From positions 62,001-126,000 of the forward strand of contig JAUIZM010000124.1 of assembly GCA_030848705.1 (NCBI GenBank): DNA of 64,000 bases, in the 5' to 3' direction. The notes under the pieces are model-generated. The model worked only from the letters and a program-made list of their open reading frames with translations. It ran no database searches and had not been told where the DNA came from. Position 1 is the stretch's first letter, and each line of letters starts with the position of its first letter. Source of the DNA: Heracleum sosnowskyi. Lineage: Eukaryota > Streptophyta > Magnoliopsida > Apiales > Apiaceae. Below are positions 12,701-23,146 of the stretch, piece by piece. Both the position numbers and the translations under genes were made by a program.

Positions 12701-14100
12701 ACATGTGCTATGTATTACGTGAAGTATATGAAATTATGTGAATTAGTTATTTGACTTGGTACGTGATAAATGTTGTACGAGATGTTTTATTTCTGGATAA
12801 AGTAACTGCAAGTCAAGGCAGAATTATTTTCTTATATGTTTACTGCAAGTCAAGGAAGATGAATTGAGTATTGAATAAATTGTGAATTGTGTGTGGATGA
12901 TTGGATTAGTACTTTTGGTATTTTGAAAGCAGGGCAATGTCCACTTTTCGATTAGGTCATGCCCAATTTTCTGTCGAATATATGCGCTTAAGTTTATAAA
13001 CATTTATATTATGTAGAGTATAGTGCGAAGGCTAAAGTATATGTTATATTTAACTAGTGAATAGTTGGGCGGGCACGATCTCGGTAGTGCAGACTCGTAG
13101 CAACCACATATGCGTCGGATCCAAGAGTTATCAGAATATGAGATTGTGATGACGTGAGATAGAAGAAGATGAGAATAATAGTACTTCGACTTTATGTGAT
13201 AGCTAAGGACCAAAGACAAGTTTACTAACTCGTACTCTCTTGTTCCGAGTATCGTATCTAGATTCATGTTTTCAATTCTTAATTCAATTATTGTTTCATA
13301 ACCAGATTCTTTTATTATCCTGAGGTTGAGACAACCCCTTGTTCTTTATTTGACAAATTCTATTTCATTTCATAACTTATACCTTACAGCACCTTGTATT
13401 GTCAGATTTTACCTTGATTTCCTTGTGATTGGAAATCTAATTCTTATGTATTTGTTTTAGCCTAATCCAGTTGATAAAGTAAGCAGACAGTTGAAAGTAA
13501 TAGTTTGAATTATCGAGGTAGTCGATTGTTCCGACACCTAACTCCCAGTGCAAAGTTTGAATTGGAAGTTTTTAATTAAATGAAATGTTTTAAGGACTGC
13601 AGACGCCAGTCAGAGTATTAGTATTATGTAGGCCAAAGTGGCCTTGGATCCAGTTCAGTATTTGGACATACCGTGGGTATGGTCCAGAGTTTTAGTGTGA
13701 CTGATCATCCACTATAACTCATTGCGTCAGTAAAAATCCAATTCTAACTTACAGTTTCTATTGATTATTATTATTGCTCATTTTGCCAGTTAAATTGATT
13801 CTTTCATTTATTGCCATTTTCTTGGCCAGCTGAGTTCATTTTATACATATTGTTATTATTGCATCATTATTTGATCTTGTGTAGTACTATATACTTGCTG
13901 AGCTTCTTTTGCTCACTCTTGCTTGTTTTACCTCTTAACCCTCCAGTGAAAAGGTAGATTGACAATATTTAATTGCATAGCTATGGAACGAGATGATTCA
14001 AGGTGGCGTTGTGAAGATGAGTTGATGCAGAGCATTTGGATCTAGTGTGAGGGTATTGTATATAGTTGATTTCTAGTAAATATTATATTGTATAAATTTA
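9703..14100 (+). repeat. Very long LTR of a second Ty3/gypsy element (3' end approximate)
   Basis: Begins TGTAACACCC, a common start of gypsy LTRs. A TATAAATA box lies at 10890-10897. The TTGCTGAGCTTCTTTTGCTCAC stretch at about 13895-13917 resembles a motif often seen late in Tekay-type LTRs. There is no ORF above noise. I did not find a matching ...TTACA end, so the 3' edge (about 14.05-14.15 kb) is uncertain and the LTR may be truncated where the SP1-like gene intron begins. Confidence 0.5.
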
Positions 14101-14172
14101 GTTTTGCCTGGTATACTTCACATCGAAGTTATATCAGTATTATAGGATATATGCTTAATAGTTATATCATAC

Positions 14173-14909
14173 CTCACCCACTACTGTCAACGGAGTGCCA
14201 GCAGGAAGAACTCGTTCAGTCCTCTTGACTCCAAGCATCTGCAAAGGAAAAACATAAATTTGAGTTTGCTGAAACTATATAATGCCCTTCCCAACACATT
14301 GATAAACATTTTAGCATCTAGACAATATATTAAACCTTGAGACCCTGGAGATAATCTAGTGTTCCTCTTACAAGTGATCGCCCTGATTCCTCAAATACTT
14401 CACTTCCAACTGTTAATGCTAAACTAGAAGCACCCCGGGCTCCAATCACAAATACTCGACTAGTTCCGTCATCCTGAAACAGATGAAGCATAAGTATGGT
14501 TTGACATAATGAGCTTCATGTTACGGAACCCAAAACGTTAGTATGGGTAGTACGATAGTTAATTTGAACATTTCAGATTGTAAGACACCAGTACAGCATA
14601 ACTAATTATCCAAATTTAGAAAAGAGCCACAATTGCTATGTCATAGCTGTGACATATAGTGAGAGACTGAATCCGTCTCTTACCAGATACCAGGGGACCT
14701 CTTTACACATGGATAGGATCATAGCATAATCCTGTATCCAGGAACCAGCATCATTGTATTTCAAGAAGTGCTGCTCCGCCTGAATTGTATAGTATAAGTT
14801 TAGAAAACAACCTTGTAGGACTAAGGAAAATAAATAAGTGTGACATGTGACATTACAAAGACTATTTACCATCTCCTCGACAATAAAGGCAACACTTTGG
14901 ATGCTGTAT
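14173..14909 (-). pseudogene. SP1/MULAN-type E3 ubiquitin ligase gene, internal exons only
   Basis: Four exons on the minus strand with good GT-AG borders: 14870-14909, 14684-14779 (32 codons), 14336-14473 (46 codons), 14173-14238 (22 codons). The translation contains AFIVEEM, AEQHFLKYNDAGSWIQ, VPWYLDDGTSRVFVIGARG, VGSEVFEESGRSLVRGTL, DYLQGLKMLGVKRTERVLP and GTPLTVVGE. This is the BAM/GIDE region of the plant SP1/SPL1 family, membrane RING E3 ligases of chloroplast (SP1) and peroxisome/mitochondria whose plant founder is SUPPRESSOR OF PPI1 LOCUS1. The downstream exons (rest of the domain, TM helix, RING) are absent: a gypsy LTR lies beyond 14.1 kb. The usual N-terminal exons are not recognisable upstream. 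Reading frame and splice sites are intact, so the break is recent or the fragment was captured. Confidence 0.8.
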
Positions 14910-15187
14910 CTAGTAATTGAGTTGAAAGACAATCAGAATGCAACCAAAATTATAGTAGCTATAAATTTCGGCAGATGAAATGAAAGTTGTAAACATGATT
15001 AGATAACCACTTACCACGAGGCTAGGGTTAGGGTTAAAAACTATAAGCATAAAGCATAACTTACGACTAAAGTAAGAAACTTGACATAAACTAAGTAAAA
15101 TGGTGGACAATTAAGGCATAGCCTAGAGGAAAAACTTTAGACCATGCTTACAAAGAGTTGTATATAACAATTAGAAAAAAAAATAGT

Positions 15188-15560
15188 GAATTACTATAAT
15201 AAAACAAAATCTTATCGTAAACTACTTGTAAACACTTCTACAGCCTCTTGCACAAGCTCTTCCAGCAACTTCCCTTCGATTTCTTTTCAAAAATTGCCTA
15301 TTTCCGATATTGAATGGTCAACCCAATCTTTTCCTACAACCTGCTTCCTCACTAACTCCTCCACGAGACCCTCAAATCAAACGAAACAACAGGGCCTTTC
15401 AATTAAATGTGCAAATAACATAAAAAAAAATGCACAAATTATACCCCAAAAACCGAAAAGAACAAGATAATCAAGCAAATACCTGACAGAAAATCGTTGG
15501 CAATCGAAGGGTAAAAGCCCTAAAAGAGACAATACTTGGAACATTTAGGAGTCTTTAAAA
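15188..15560 (-). pseudogene. Unrecognised exons upstream of the SP1-like exons
   Basis: On the minus strand a possible exon ends ...TTTCTGTCAG at about 15484 before a GTATTT donor. A second begins after GATTTGAG at about 15370 and reads GLVEELVRKQVVGKDW..., with one in-frame TGA, then a Glu/Leu-rich helix-like stretch (LLEELVQEAVEVF) to about 15195. I do not recognise the protein and it does not match the expected SP1 N-terminus. It could be a diverged 5' part of the same gene or a second captured gene. Confidence 0.35.
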
Positions 15561-15599
15561 TGATAGTGATAGGTATAGACCTGATATATATATATATAC

Positions 15600-15693
15600 T
15601 ACATGATACACATAAGCGGCAGGGAGAGAAAGAGGGGAATGGGAGATTACAGAGAGAATTAGAGAGAGAATTAGAGAAAGAGGAGGAATGGCG
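15600..15693 (-). promoter_or_regulatory. CT-rich leader-like stretch with GAGA repeats
   Basis: On the minus strand this is a pyrimidine-rich run (CTCTCTAATTCTCTCT type) typical of plant 5' leaders, preceded by a (TA)n box-like stretch near 15582-15597. It abuts the point (15693/15694) where homology to copy C begins, so the host promoter would have been replaced there. Confidence 0.3.
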
Positions 15694-15903
15694 ATGTCCT
15701 AGTCGGAGGTTGGGGCTTATATATTGTTTCATTTTATATACGTTTTGATTTTCGAGTGACTGTAATACATGATTAAGCTGTATATCATCAAAATTAAAAG
15801 TTTTATTTTATTTTTAAGACAGAGAAAGGTACCAGCAATATATGTAATTATTTACAAACATTTAACGTGCATATATGTAATTATGATTGCCTGTGTTCTG
15901 TAG

Positions 15904-15988
15904 ATATCCCTATGATGAATTCTGCTGGTGGTCAATGATTGAAATATGAATCTCAACAGTCCAAGATGGATTATCCTCATTTTTCTTG
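15904..15988 (+). pseudogene. Exon-like scrap (copy A) with premature stop
   Basis: Flanked by an acceptor (TTCTGTAG) and a donor-like GTTTGT. In copy C (49089-49173) the same exon reads open as IPMMNSAGGQSLKYES and onward. Here TCA has become TGA (CAATGATTG), giving a stop. The gene is not recognised. Confidence 0.45.
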
Positions 15989-16689
15989 GTTTGTTCTAAT
16001 CCTTTTTCTTAATAACATCGTTTCAGTTATCTGTTTTCGCTGTTTAATTGTTTAATTTATACACATACAGTCCTGATCAGATGTAAACTTAGTAATTTAA
16101 GTCCTGATCAGATGTAAACTTAGTAATTAAAACCTGAAAACCACTATAACTGAGCTAAGAGAAACAATCCCAATCTCAGAACAGCTAAAACCGACCGGCA
16201 CAAAATGTGGGGTTAAAACCGACAGACAACAATTCGTAGCATTAAATAAAATGACGTAAGTGGACCTGAAAATGAATGAAAAAATAACTTAGGTTAAAAT
16301 ATTTGTATTTGGTAAGGTGGAAACCAAACCACACAGTTTAGTGAGAATGTCTTAACTCACCACTTAGGTTATGCCCTATCTAATATTTTTGGTTTAAACT
16401 CTAACCGACCAACCAAATAAATTCGATTTATCCAGCGTATCACAGGGTTTGCAGGGGCAGATTTACACAACCTTAGCGTTACCTAGTTCACAAGAATGAA
16501 GAGGATGTTTCTATGAAGTCCCCGTATTGTTTGTAAATATGCTGGATAACGCAGTAAACATAAGAATTGCGGGGTAAAGTGGAAAAATCCTTGTATAGAA
16601 CTTTAATCCGATCATCAATGAAAACAAACTTTTAAAGCTTACTCTGATCCATGTTGGAACAATTCTAGTCAATGCCACCATAGGGTGGA

Positions 16690-17292
16690 TTTGACAACCC
16701 TGTCAAATCCCGAGTTTTTTCGAAAATTGGGTCAAGTCCCGATCACGAGTCCGAAATAAGACGAAGGCTACTGGCCCAAATATAGATAACTAGGGTAACG
16801 ACAAGCCCACCACAGGTCCATAAAAGATCATGATTTGTTGGTGCACTTAGTAGTAGTACTTTACTTTGTAAACTGAACTAATGTCCCAAATCTCCTCGAT
16901 GTGGGACTGGACCAGATCGTTCCTCTCTAGCCATTGTGGGATAATACCGGCTAGCTTCGTGTCCCCACCTCCGAACCTCTATCCATTGTGGGATAATATC
17001 ACCGGCCTTCATGTCCTCACCTCCGGCAACTTTCATTAACAAGCTTTCGAGAGTCGGCTTTGATACCGTATGTGACAACCGGGTCAAATTCCGAGTCTAT
17101 TTCGAAAATCGGCACAAGTCCCGATCACGAGTCCGAAATAATAGGAAGGCTACTGGCCCAAATAGAGCCAACTTGGTTAAGGACAAGCCCACCACAAGCC
17201 CCAAAAGATCCTGACTTGTTGGTCCACTTACTAGTAGTACTTTGCTTTATAAACTGAATTATGTCCCAAATCTCCTCCTACTCGGTGTTACA
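16690..17292 (-). mobile_element. TRIM (small non-autonomous LTR retrotransposon), copy A
   Basis: Two direct repeats of about 220 bp (16690-16907 and 17071-17292) flank about 160 bp. Read on the minus strand, the upstream LTR starts TGTAACACCGAG and ends GGTTGTCACA. It is followed after 3 nt by GGTATCAAAGCC, close to the initiator tRNA-Met primer-binding site used by many plant LTR elements (revcomp at 17056-17067). The internal part contains a short repeated CCATTGTGGGATAAT motif and codes for nothing convincing. The second LTR has decayed ends. Confidence 0.75.
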
Positions 17293-18560
17293 GTGGACCA
17301 ATCACTTTATTAATATGAAAATATCTTATAATGTATCACTTTATTAAAACTATGATGGTATACTCACCCATCTTATTTTTATTGAGAAGGTCACAAGGTC
17401 CGTATACTCATCCATCTTATTTTTCATATTTCACTCCTTATATATATTTTTGGATAATGTCAAAGTTTAAAGTAATAGCTTGTGATAATTGTAATTACAA
17501 TGAATTACTAAAGAGCTGATTCCTAAATTTTATATCATGGAGATAAAATAAAGTACTAACATAATTAGTTTGAAAGGATTTCCACCGACTAATTCAACTC
17601 AAGTAATAATAGACATTTAATAGTTTAACATATCATCCGAAAACATAGATTATATACGAAAACATTAAATTGAAATATTGGATATCGACTCGTATGATAT
17701 TTATCATAAATATTTAAATAGATTAGAGAACTCAATTGATTCTTTTTGAAATATAATTTAATAAAAAAATATTAAAGTCACGGAGACAATATTAAATAAT
17801 TAAAATTATCATATAAATATGAGGATTACCCAAAATAGCACATAGAAAAATTAAAATTACAAATGTTAGAAAATACAAAATATAAAATCTAATTATATAC
17901 GTATTTATAAAGCATACAAATAACTATAGAAAACAAATTTAAAATCAAAACTAACAAATCTAAAAAGAAATCAAGATTATGTTATATACAATATGAGTTT
18001 AAATATTTACGCAATGCTAGAAAATGACCCGAGGGGTTATTATGCTAGTATTATTTAAAAACTTTTTTATAACTACTCAATCGATTTTGTAAACTAAAAA
18101 GGTATAGTTTTGTTTTTTCGTCGAAAACAAAAAGTATTGTTTGATTTTTTCACGCTTATTTTAGGTTATTTTTATAATATATTTTTTTGTAGATAATGGT
18201 TTGGAATTTTATTTTTGCAAAAAATTGATATTTCTAACCTTCTATAAATTAATTATACTTATTTATTTTGTTAAAATTATTATAATTAAATAGTTATTAG
18301 GTTTTCATAAATTAACATTATATTAGTTACAAATTAACAACTAATTAGACCAATCTATATTTTTTTGAAAAATATAACATGGTCTGCTTGTTACTTGTTA
18401 CTGGCGTATTAAAGCAGTTAAAGATTGGACCGTTCTTTTTTTATTTGTTAATTAGTTGGATAATTTTTGCAAATTTATTTACCAATTTAATAATATTGAT
18501 AAAAATTATTGGTCCATCAATGTCATTTCTTATTATTATACCATCAGTTTGCCCAAATCC
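17293..18560. other. AT-rich non-coding stretch of the composite segment
   Basis: No convincing ORF or RNA gene. The 17907-18560 part recurs in copies B (25921-26590) and C (51060-51750). Only low-complexity A/T runs and short reading frames unlike any family are seen. Confidence 0.6.
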
Positions 18561-18575
18561 AACCGGGTACATTTA

Positions 18576-18735
18576 GGGTTGGTATATATATAGACAAGAC
18601 CATCTTCTATTTTATTATTTCGCCGCACTGCCTCACGAGACGATCTACTTTGCTTCTTATCAACATAAAGGAAATAAATCCCCTCCAATTCACTGACATT
18701 TTACGGTGCTCATCCCCTACCACAAGGTATTGTAC
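18576..18735 (+). promoter_or_regulatory. TATA promoter and leader upstream of the palindrome (intact in copy A)
   Basis: GGTATATATATAGACAAG supplies a TATA box at about 18582-18591. It is followed by a pyrimidine-rich, ATG-poor leader and a donor-like CACAAG|GTATTG at about 18725. The arrangement suits a Pol II core promoter with a 5' exon. Copies B and C are interrupted by CACTA1 in the TATA run and by CACTA2 in the leader, respectively. Transcription is inferred. Confidence 0.45.
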
Positions 18736-19787
18736 CCTACCCAATTCTATAAATCTTATTTAAGCTCTTGTTTCATAGAAAATATGTTCTTTTGCATAGT
18801 TCACGATTATAAATCTAGTTGGTTGTTTATGTATATGTGATATATTTATTGCTTGATATCATATACCAAATTATGGATCTTATTCAAACTTTTAATGATT
18901 TGGTCTCTGTGGAACACATTTTGGATATTGTAAAATAGAATTTGGTTAGATGTTGTATAGATTTTATGTATAGTAAGTAGAATTGTAGTTTATTTGAAAG
19001 TCCAAAATTAACATTGTATTTTAGGTGAATTGATGTCGACTAAACTATAAACATTTACCAAATATGTTATGCACAACTCTCACGAACATACGTACCACTT
19101 TTATCTGTCTCTCATACACCATTGTTGAGGCTCATATTCTCAAATGTGAGGTTATTGAAGAGATATAGACATCTGTTGTTTTTGAACATGTCATTAATTC
19201 AGATGTAGTAATGGCTTGTTTGACACTTTCATTTTTTGGGCTAACTAAACAGCATTTTAAAATCTCACTTATGATTTATTCCAATTTCCAAGTTATTTAA
19301 GGGTCAACCAGACAACCTCATAAGTTCATGCAAAACATCAATAAATAATTGAAAAGAAGATTGAACCGTTTATATGTTCATGATTTAATCATCTATTCTA
19401 TTATATATGTATATTAATAAATATTAAAAAAACGGTTTTACGGGGTATGCGGATCGAATTCGGGTTAAACGGGTTGAACCGTAATTTGACTTTTTTTGCG
19501 GGTCAATTTCGGGTCTCACCCATTTTTGACCCGACCCGTTTAGTAATAACCAGCTATCAGTAAAATTCATATTAGATTCGTGGGTCGTGTCTAATATTGA
19601 CAACTCTAGCTGCATTATGTTTATGGGCTCTTGTACGGTTGTGGTAGGTTGGGTTTTGGGACTTTGTGCCTGCAAATGTTACCAATCTTGATGATACAAT
19701 TTTAGTTATAAAAAAAATTAGTACATCAAAAATTAAGGAAATTCCGTATGTCCAACACACCATTATACACATAGTGAAAAAATAATC

Positions 19788-19904
19788 GGATGCGATCATA
19801 CTAGTACTAATGCACCGGATCCCATCAGAACTTGAGAGTTAAAAGTTCTTGGGCGAGAGTACTACTAGGATGGGTGACCCCCACGATGTCATCGTGTTGC
19901 ACCT
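19788..19904 (+). ncRNA. 5S rRNA-derived sequence, left arm copy A
   Basis: Aligns by eye to the whole plant 5S rRNA: GGATGCGATCATAC at the 5' end, CACCGGATCCCATCAGAAC, CTTGGGCGAGAGTA, and the box C region GGATGGGTGACC, ending GTGTTGCACCT. It has substitutions in box A and a changed stretch after GGTGACC. It is a single dispersed copy inside a repeat, so not a working rDNA unit. The source may be a Cassandra-like TRIM LTR, a 5S-derived SINE, or direct capture. Confidence 0.75.
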
Positions 19905-20142
19905 CTTTAAAAGATTTAGCAAAAAAATGAAATTACAAGCAAAGTACTAACTATGAAAAACTACCAAGTCAAATGAATATATAAATAAAGTACATCCACA
20001 AAAGCTCGATGACCAAATGTTTTTGAGATTGTGATGTACTGTAGCAAAAAAAACAAAAATGATTAATGTAATGATAAAATTTCTTAAGGAATGTCAAATA
20101 TTTATTTTAAACAATCTAAATGGATGTGCTATATCGAATATG

Positions 20143-20484
20143 TCAATTGGGTTCTTTAGATACACACTCTTCATGATCGTCATCATCATCACCATCACCA
20201 TCATCATTATCATTGTCATTGCTTTCGTTCAGAGCCAATATAAATTCACGAAGTTGCTGAATTTCACCTCGAAGGTAAGTAATTTCGTTATTCTTGGCCA
20301 TAATCGCAGCGTCTTTTTCTCTTCGGACAATTTGAATATCATTTGCAGCATTTTTCTCCTTTTGCATCTTTTATGTGATCAACAAGTTCGCCAAAAACCA
20401 ATCTTCCTCAAGTTTCAAAACTCGAGAAGTAGATTTTTCAGGAAAAACCAAATCTCTTTCGGCATTAGAGATTACTTGGTTCAT
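20143..20484 (-). pseudogene. Coiled-coil/acidic gene scrap, left arm copy A
   Basis: Starts MNQVISNAERDLVF at 20484. It reads a heptad-rich helix (RVLKLEEDWFLANLLIT), meets an in-frame stop at about 20371, then continues open with NDIQIVRREKDAAIMAKNN, EIQQLREFILALNES and a Asp-rich tail (DDGDGDDDDD) to 20143. The protein is not recognised. The right arm carries the same scrap on the other strand, so the two copies start next to the hairpin and point outward. Confidence 0.6.
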
Positions 20485-20679
20485 CGAAGCAGCAGACTAC
20501 AGAAAGATTAACTAACTAAACAACATTAAGATAAGAAATCAGTCCATGGATAACAAATGAATCTAATAAAGCAACTTACTATTGCAACACGTGGCTTTTA
20601 ATCAATTTTAATAAACGTTATGGATTTGATAAACCTTAACTTCATGAATTTTAAATCTTGATCTTTGAAATTTTTGGGA

Positions 20680-20813
20680 GTGTCGAAGTAGTTACGGATG
20701 CAGAAGATTGGAAGAGGTTTTTACAAGAAGACACACGCTCACCTACTGTCAACATAATGTGTCTTCTTGTAAAAACCTCTTCCAATCTTCTGCATCCATA
20801 ACTACTTCGACAC
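20680..20813. repeat. Near-perfect hairpin core of the palindrome, copy A
   Basis: Arms 20680-20735 and 20758-20813 pair over 56 bp with a single mismatch, around a 22-nt loop beginning CGCTCACC. The left arm starts GTGTCGAAGTAGTTACGG. It is the best conserved part in all copies. Confidence 0.92.
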
Positions 20814-21009
20814 TGCCAAAAATTTTAAAAAACAAGATTTAAAATTCATTTAGTTAATGTTTATCAAAATCCATAATGTTTATCAAAATTGATTTAAAGC
20901 CATGTGTTGCAATATTAAGTTGTTTTTTTAGAGTCATTTGTCATCCATGGACTAATTTCTTATCTTAATGTTCTTTAATTAGTTAATCTTTCTCCAGTCT
21001 GTCACTTGG

Positions 21010-21264
21010 ATGAACCAAGAAATCTCTAAGGCTGAAAGAGATTTGGTTTTTCTTGAAAAAGCTACTTCTAGAGTTTTGAAACTCGAGGAAGATTTGTTTT
21101 TGGTGAACTTGTTGATCACAGAAAAGATACAAGAGCATAAAAATTCTGCAAATGATATTCAAATTGTTCGAAGAGAAAAAGACATTGTGATTATGTCCAA
21201 GAATAACGAAATTGCTTACCTTCAAGGTGAAATTCAACAACTTCGTGAATTTATACTATTCTGA
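21010..21264 (+). pseudogene. Coiled-coil gene scrap, right arm copy A
   Basis: 84 codons beginning MNQEISKAERDLVFLEK and ending QQLREFILF. A one-base loss just after EFI shifts the frame, so the Asp-rich tail seen in the left arm (here encoded at 21268-21320 in another frame) is lost. Predicted coiled coil with heptad Leu/Ile. Unknown function; part of the palindrome. Confidence 0.55.
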
Positions 21265-21587
21265 ACGAAAGTGACGGCAATGATAATGATGATGGTGATG
21301 GTGATGATGATGACGATCGTGAAGAGTGTGTATCTAAAGGACACAATTGACATATTCGATATAACATATCTATTTAGATTGTTTTAAAATAAAAAATTGA
21401 CATTCCTTAAGAAATTTTATCATAACATTAATCAGTTTTTGTTTTTTTGATAAAGTCCATAACAATCTCAAAAAAAATTGGCCATGGAGCTTTTGTGTAT
21501 GTACTTTATTTATATATTCATTTGACTTAGTAGTTTTTCATAGATAGTACTTTGCATGTAATTGCATTTTTTTCTAAATCTTTTAAA

Positions 21588-21690
21588 GGGGTGCAACACG
21601 ATGACATCCTACGGGGTCACCCATCCTAGTACTACTCTCGCCCAAGAACATTTAACTCTGAAGTTCGGATGGGATCCAGTGACCGCATCT
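21588..21690 (-). ncRNA. 5S rRNA-derived sequence, right arm copy A (deleted)
   Basis: Mirror copy of the left-arm 5S sequence, on the minus strand. It keeps GGATGGGTGACC and GGCGAGAGTAGTACTAGG but has lost about 17 nt near its 5' end compared with copy B (38787-38904). Confidence 0.7.
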
Positions 21691-22351
21691 GGTTTTTTTC
21701 ACTATGTGTATAATGGTTTGTTGGTCATACCAAATTTCTTTGATTTTTGATGTACAAATTTTTTTTATAACAAAAATTTTATCATCAAAATTGGTAACAT
21801 TTGAAGGCACAAAGTCCCAAAACCCAACCTAGTACAAACGTACAAGAGCCCATAAACATAATGCAGCTAAAGCTGTCAAGATTAGACACGACCCACGAAC
21901 CTAACACGAATTTTACGGGTAGGGTTATTACTAAATGGGTCGGGTAAAAAATGGGTCAGACCTGAAATTGACCAGCATAAAAAGGCAAATTACGGGTCAA
22001 CCCGTTTAATCCGAATTCGACCCGCATAACCCATAAAACCGTTTTTTACTATTTATTAATATAAATATATAATATTCTAATAGAATAGATGATTAAATCA
22101 TGAACATATAATTGGTTTAATAGTCTTTTTGATTATTTATTGATGTTTTGCATGAACTTTTGAGGTTGTTTGGTTGACCCTAAAATACCTTACAAGTTAG
22201 AATACCTCAGAAGTGAGATTTTCAAATGTTGTTTGGTTAGCCTTAAAAACGAAAGTGTCAAACAAGCAGTTACCACATTTGAATTAATGACATGTTTTTT
22301 ACCTTCAGTGAAGGTAAAAGTGATGTTAGAATGGTAAAAAATTATAGAAGT

Positions 22352-22711
22352 TCATATCTCTTTAATAACCTCACATATGAGAATATGAGCCTCAAATATG
22401 GCACATGATAACTTACATTTCTTGACGAACTCCATCATCTTTTGAAAGTCCTGTGGATGATTCTCTGTATCTACCAGTGTTGTGAATTTGATCTTCTCGT
22501 AGACATATCCATCACCGGACACGGTTTTGAAGACAGGTGCCAATGATGTAGTGAATTTGGTGCTGGAAGAGAAAGGGTTTTCCTTGGAAAGGAAGGAAAA
22601 TAGCATTTTCTGTCTTGAATAGTTTGAGAATGAGATAAAAGAATGAATTGAAAAGATTAATCTTGATTTTATACTTACTCCCAAAATACTTACCAAAAGA
22701 GATGTGTACAT
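22352..22711 (-). pseudogene. N-terminal scrap of the copia extra ORF (copy A)
   Basis: Likely start at the internal Met before LFSFLSKENPF. It reads VFKTVSGDGYVYEKIKF, then HPQDFQKMMEFVKKCKLS and EAHILICEVIKEI, and stops. On the minus strand it lies downstream of a copia RNase H fragment (23147-23680), the position of the extra ORF in Sirevirus-like elements. Its last residues overlap the outer end of the palindrome arm, so the palindrome boundary cuts this ORF. The family link is from recall of similar plant copia ORFs and is tentative. Confidence 0.45.
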
Positions 22712-23146
22712 AAAACAAAATTTACTTTATTTAATTATAGTAATAAACGTTGGAAATAAGGAAAAGTAAAAATGTAACACCATGTGACAGCTGTAATACA
22801 CGTACAGTAATGTATACAGAGTTTCACAGTTTTGTGGTAAGCAACATTTGAGATTTAAAAGTCCACTAATCAACAGATGAGAGAGAAAACCATTGGGATT
22901 CGGGATAGCCTCCGAAGATTTGGGTTTTCTTTATCAATTGATAGTGAAAAATTCTAGACATACGTTATAAATTCAATTGATACACGTATCGGTTGAAAGA
23001 TTAATTTTGACTTGGCCAAAATTTCACCTTTTAAGAGAATAAAAATTCCGGAGAAAATAATAATGTATTTATGGCTGCATTTTAACTTTGCAAATACTTA
23101 TAAGCAATTAATAGTAATTAAACATACATAGCTCAGTTACTAGTCT

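Larger units (their letters stand above)
19125..22395. repeat. 3.3-kb imperfect palindrome (long inverted repeat), copy A
   Basis: The left arm (19125-20735) and right arm (20758-22395) are inverted copies of each other with a 22-nt spacer. Landmarks recur in mirror order from outside in: a TGAGGCTCATATTCTCA copia scrap, the TTTGACACTTTC block, a GACCCG-rich stretch, a 5S-like sequence, a tract of GAT/ATC repeats, a coiled-coil ORF and the central hairpin. Outer arms have diverged by small indels; the centre is almost perfect. Copies B and C carry the same structure. Confidence 0.88.

Noticed and set aside
15186..15470. Plus-strand 94-codon ORF
   Set aside because: The minus strand has acceptor- and donor-like borders and lies in line with the SP1-like exons; the plus reading has no family features.
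16878..17087. 69-codon minus ORF in the TRIM
   Set aside because: TRIMs are non-coding; the ORF crosses the primer-binding site and the LTR edge.
20059..20511. 150-codon plus-strand ORF, repeated at 37257-37709 and 62738-63190
   Set aside because: It is the antisense of the coiled-coil/acidic scrap. The run of I/T codons is the complement of the GAT repeat, and the mirrored right-arm gene supports the other strand.
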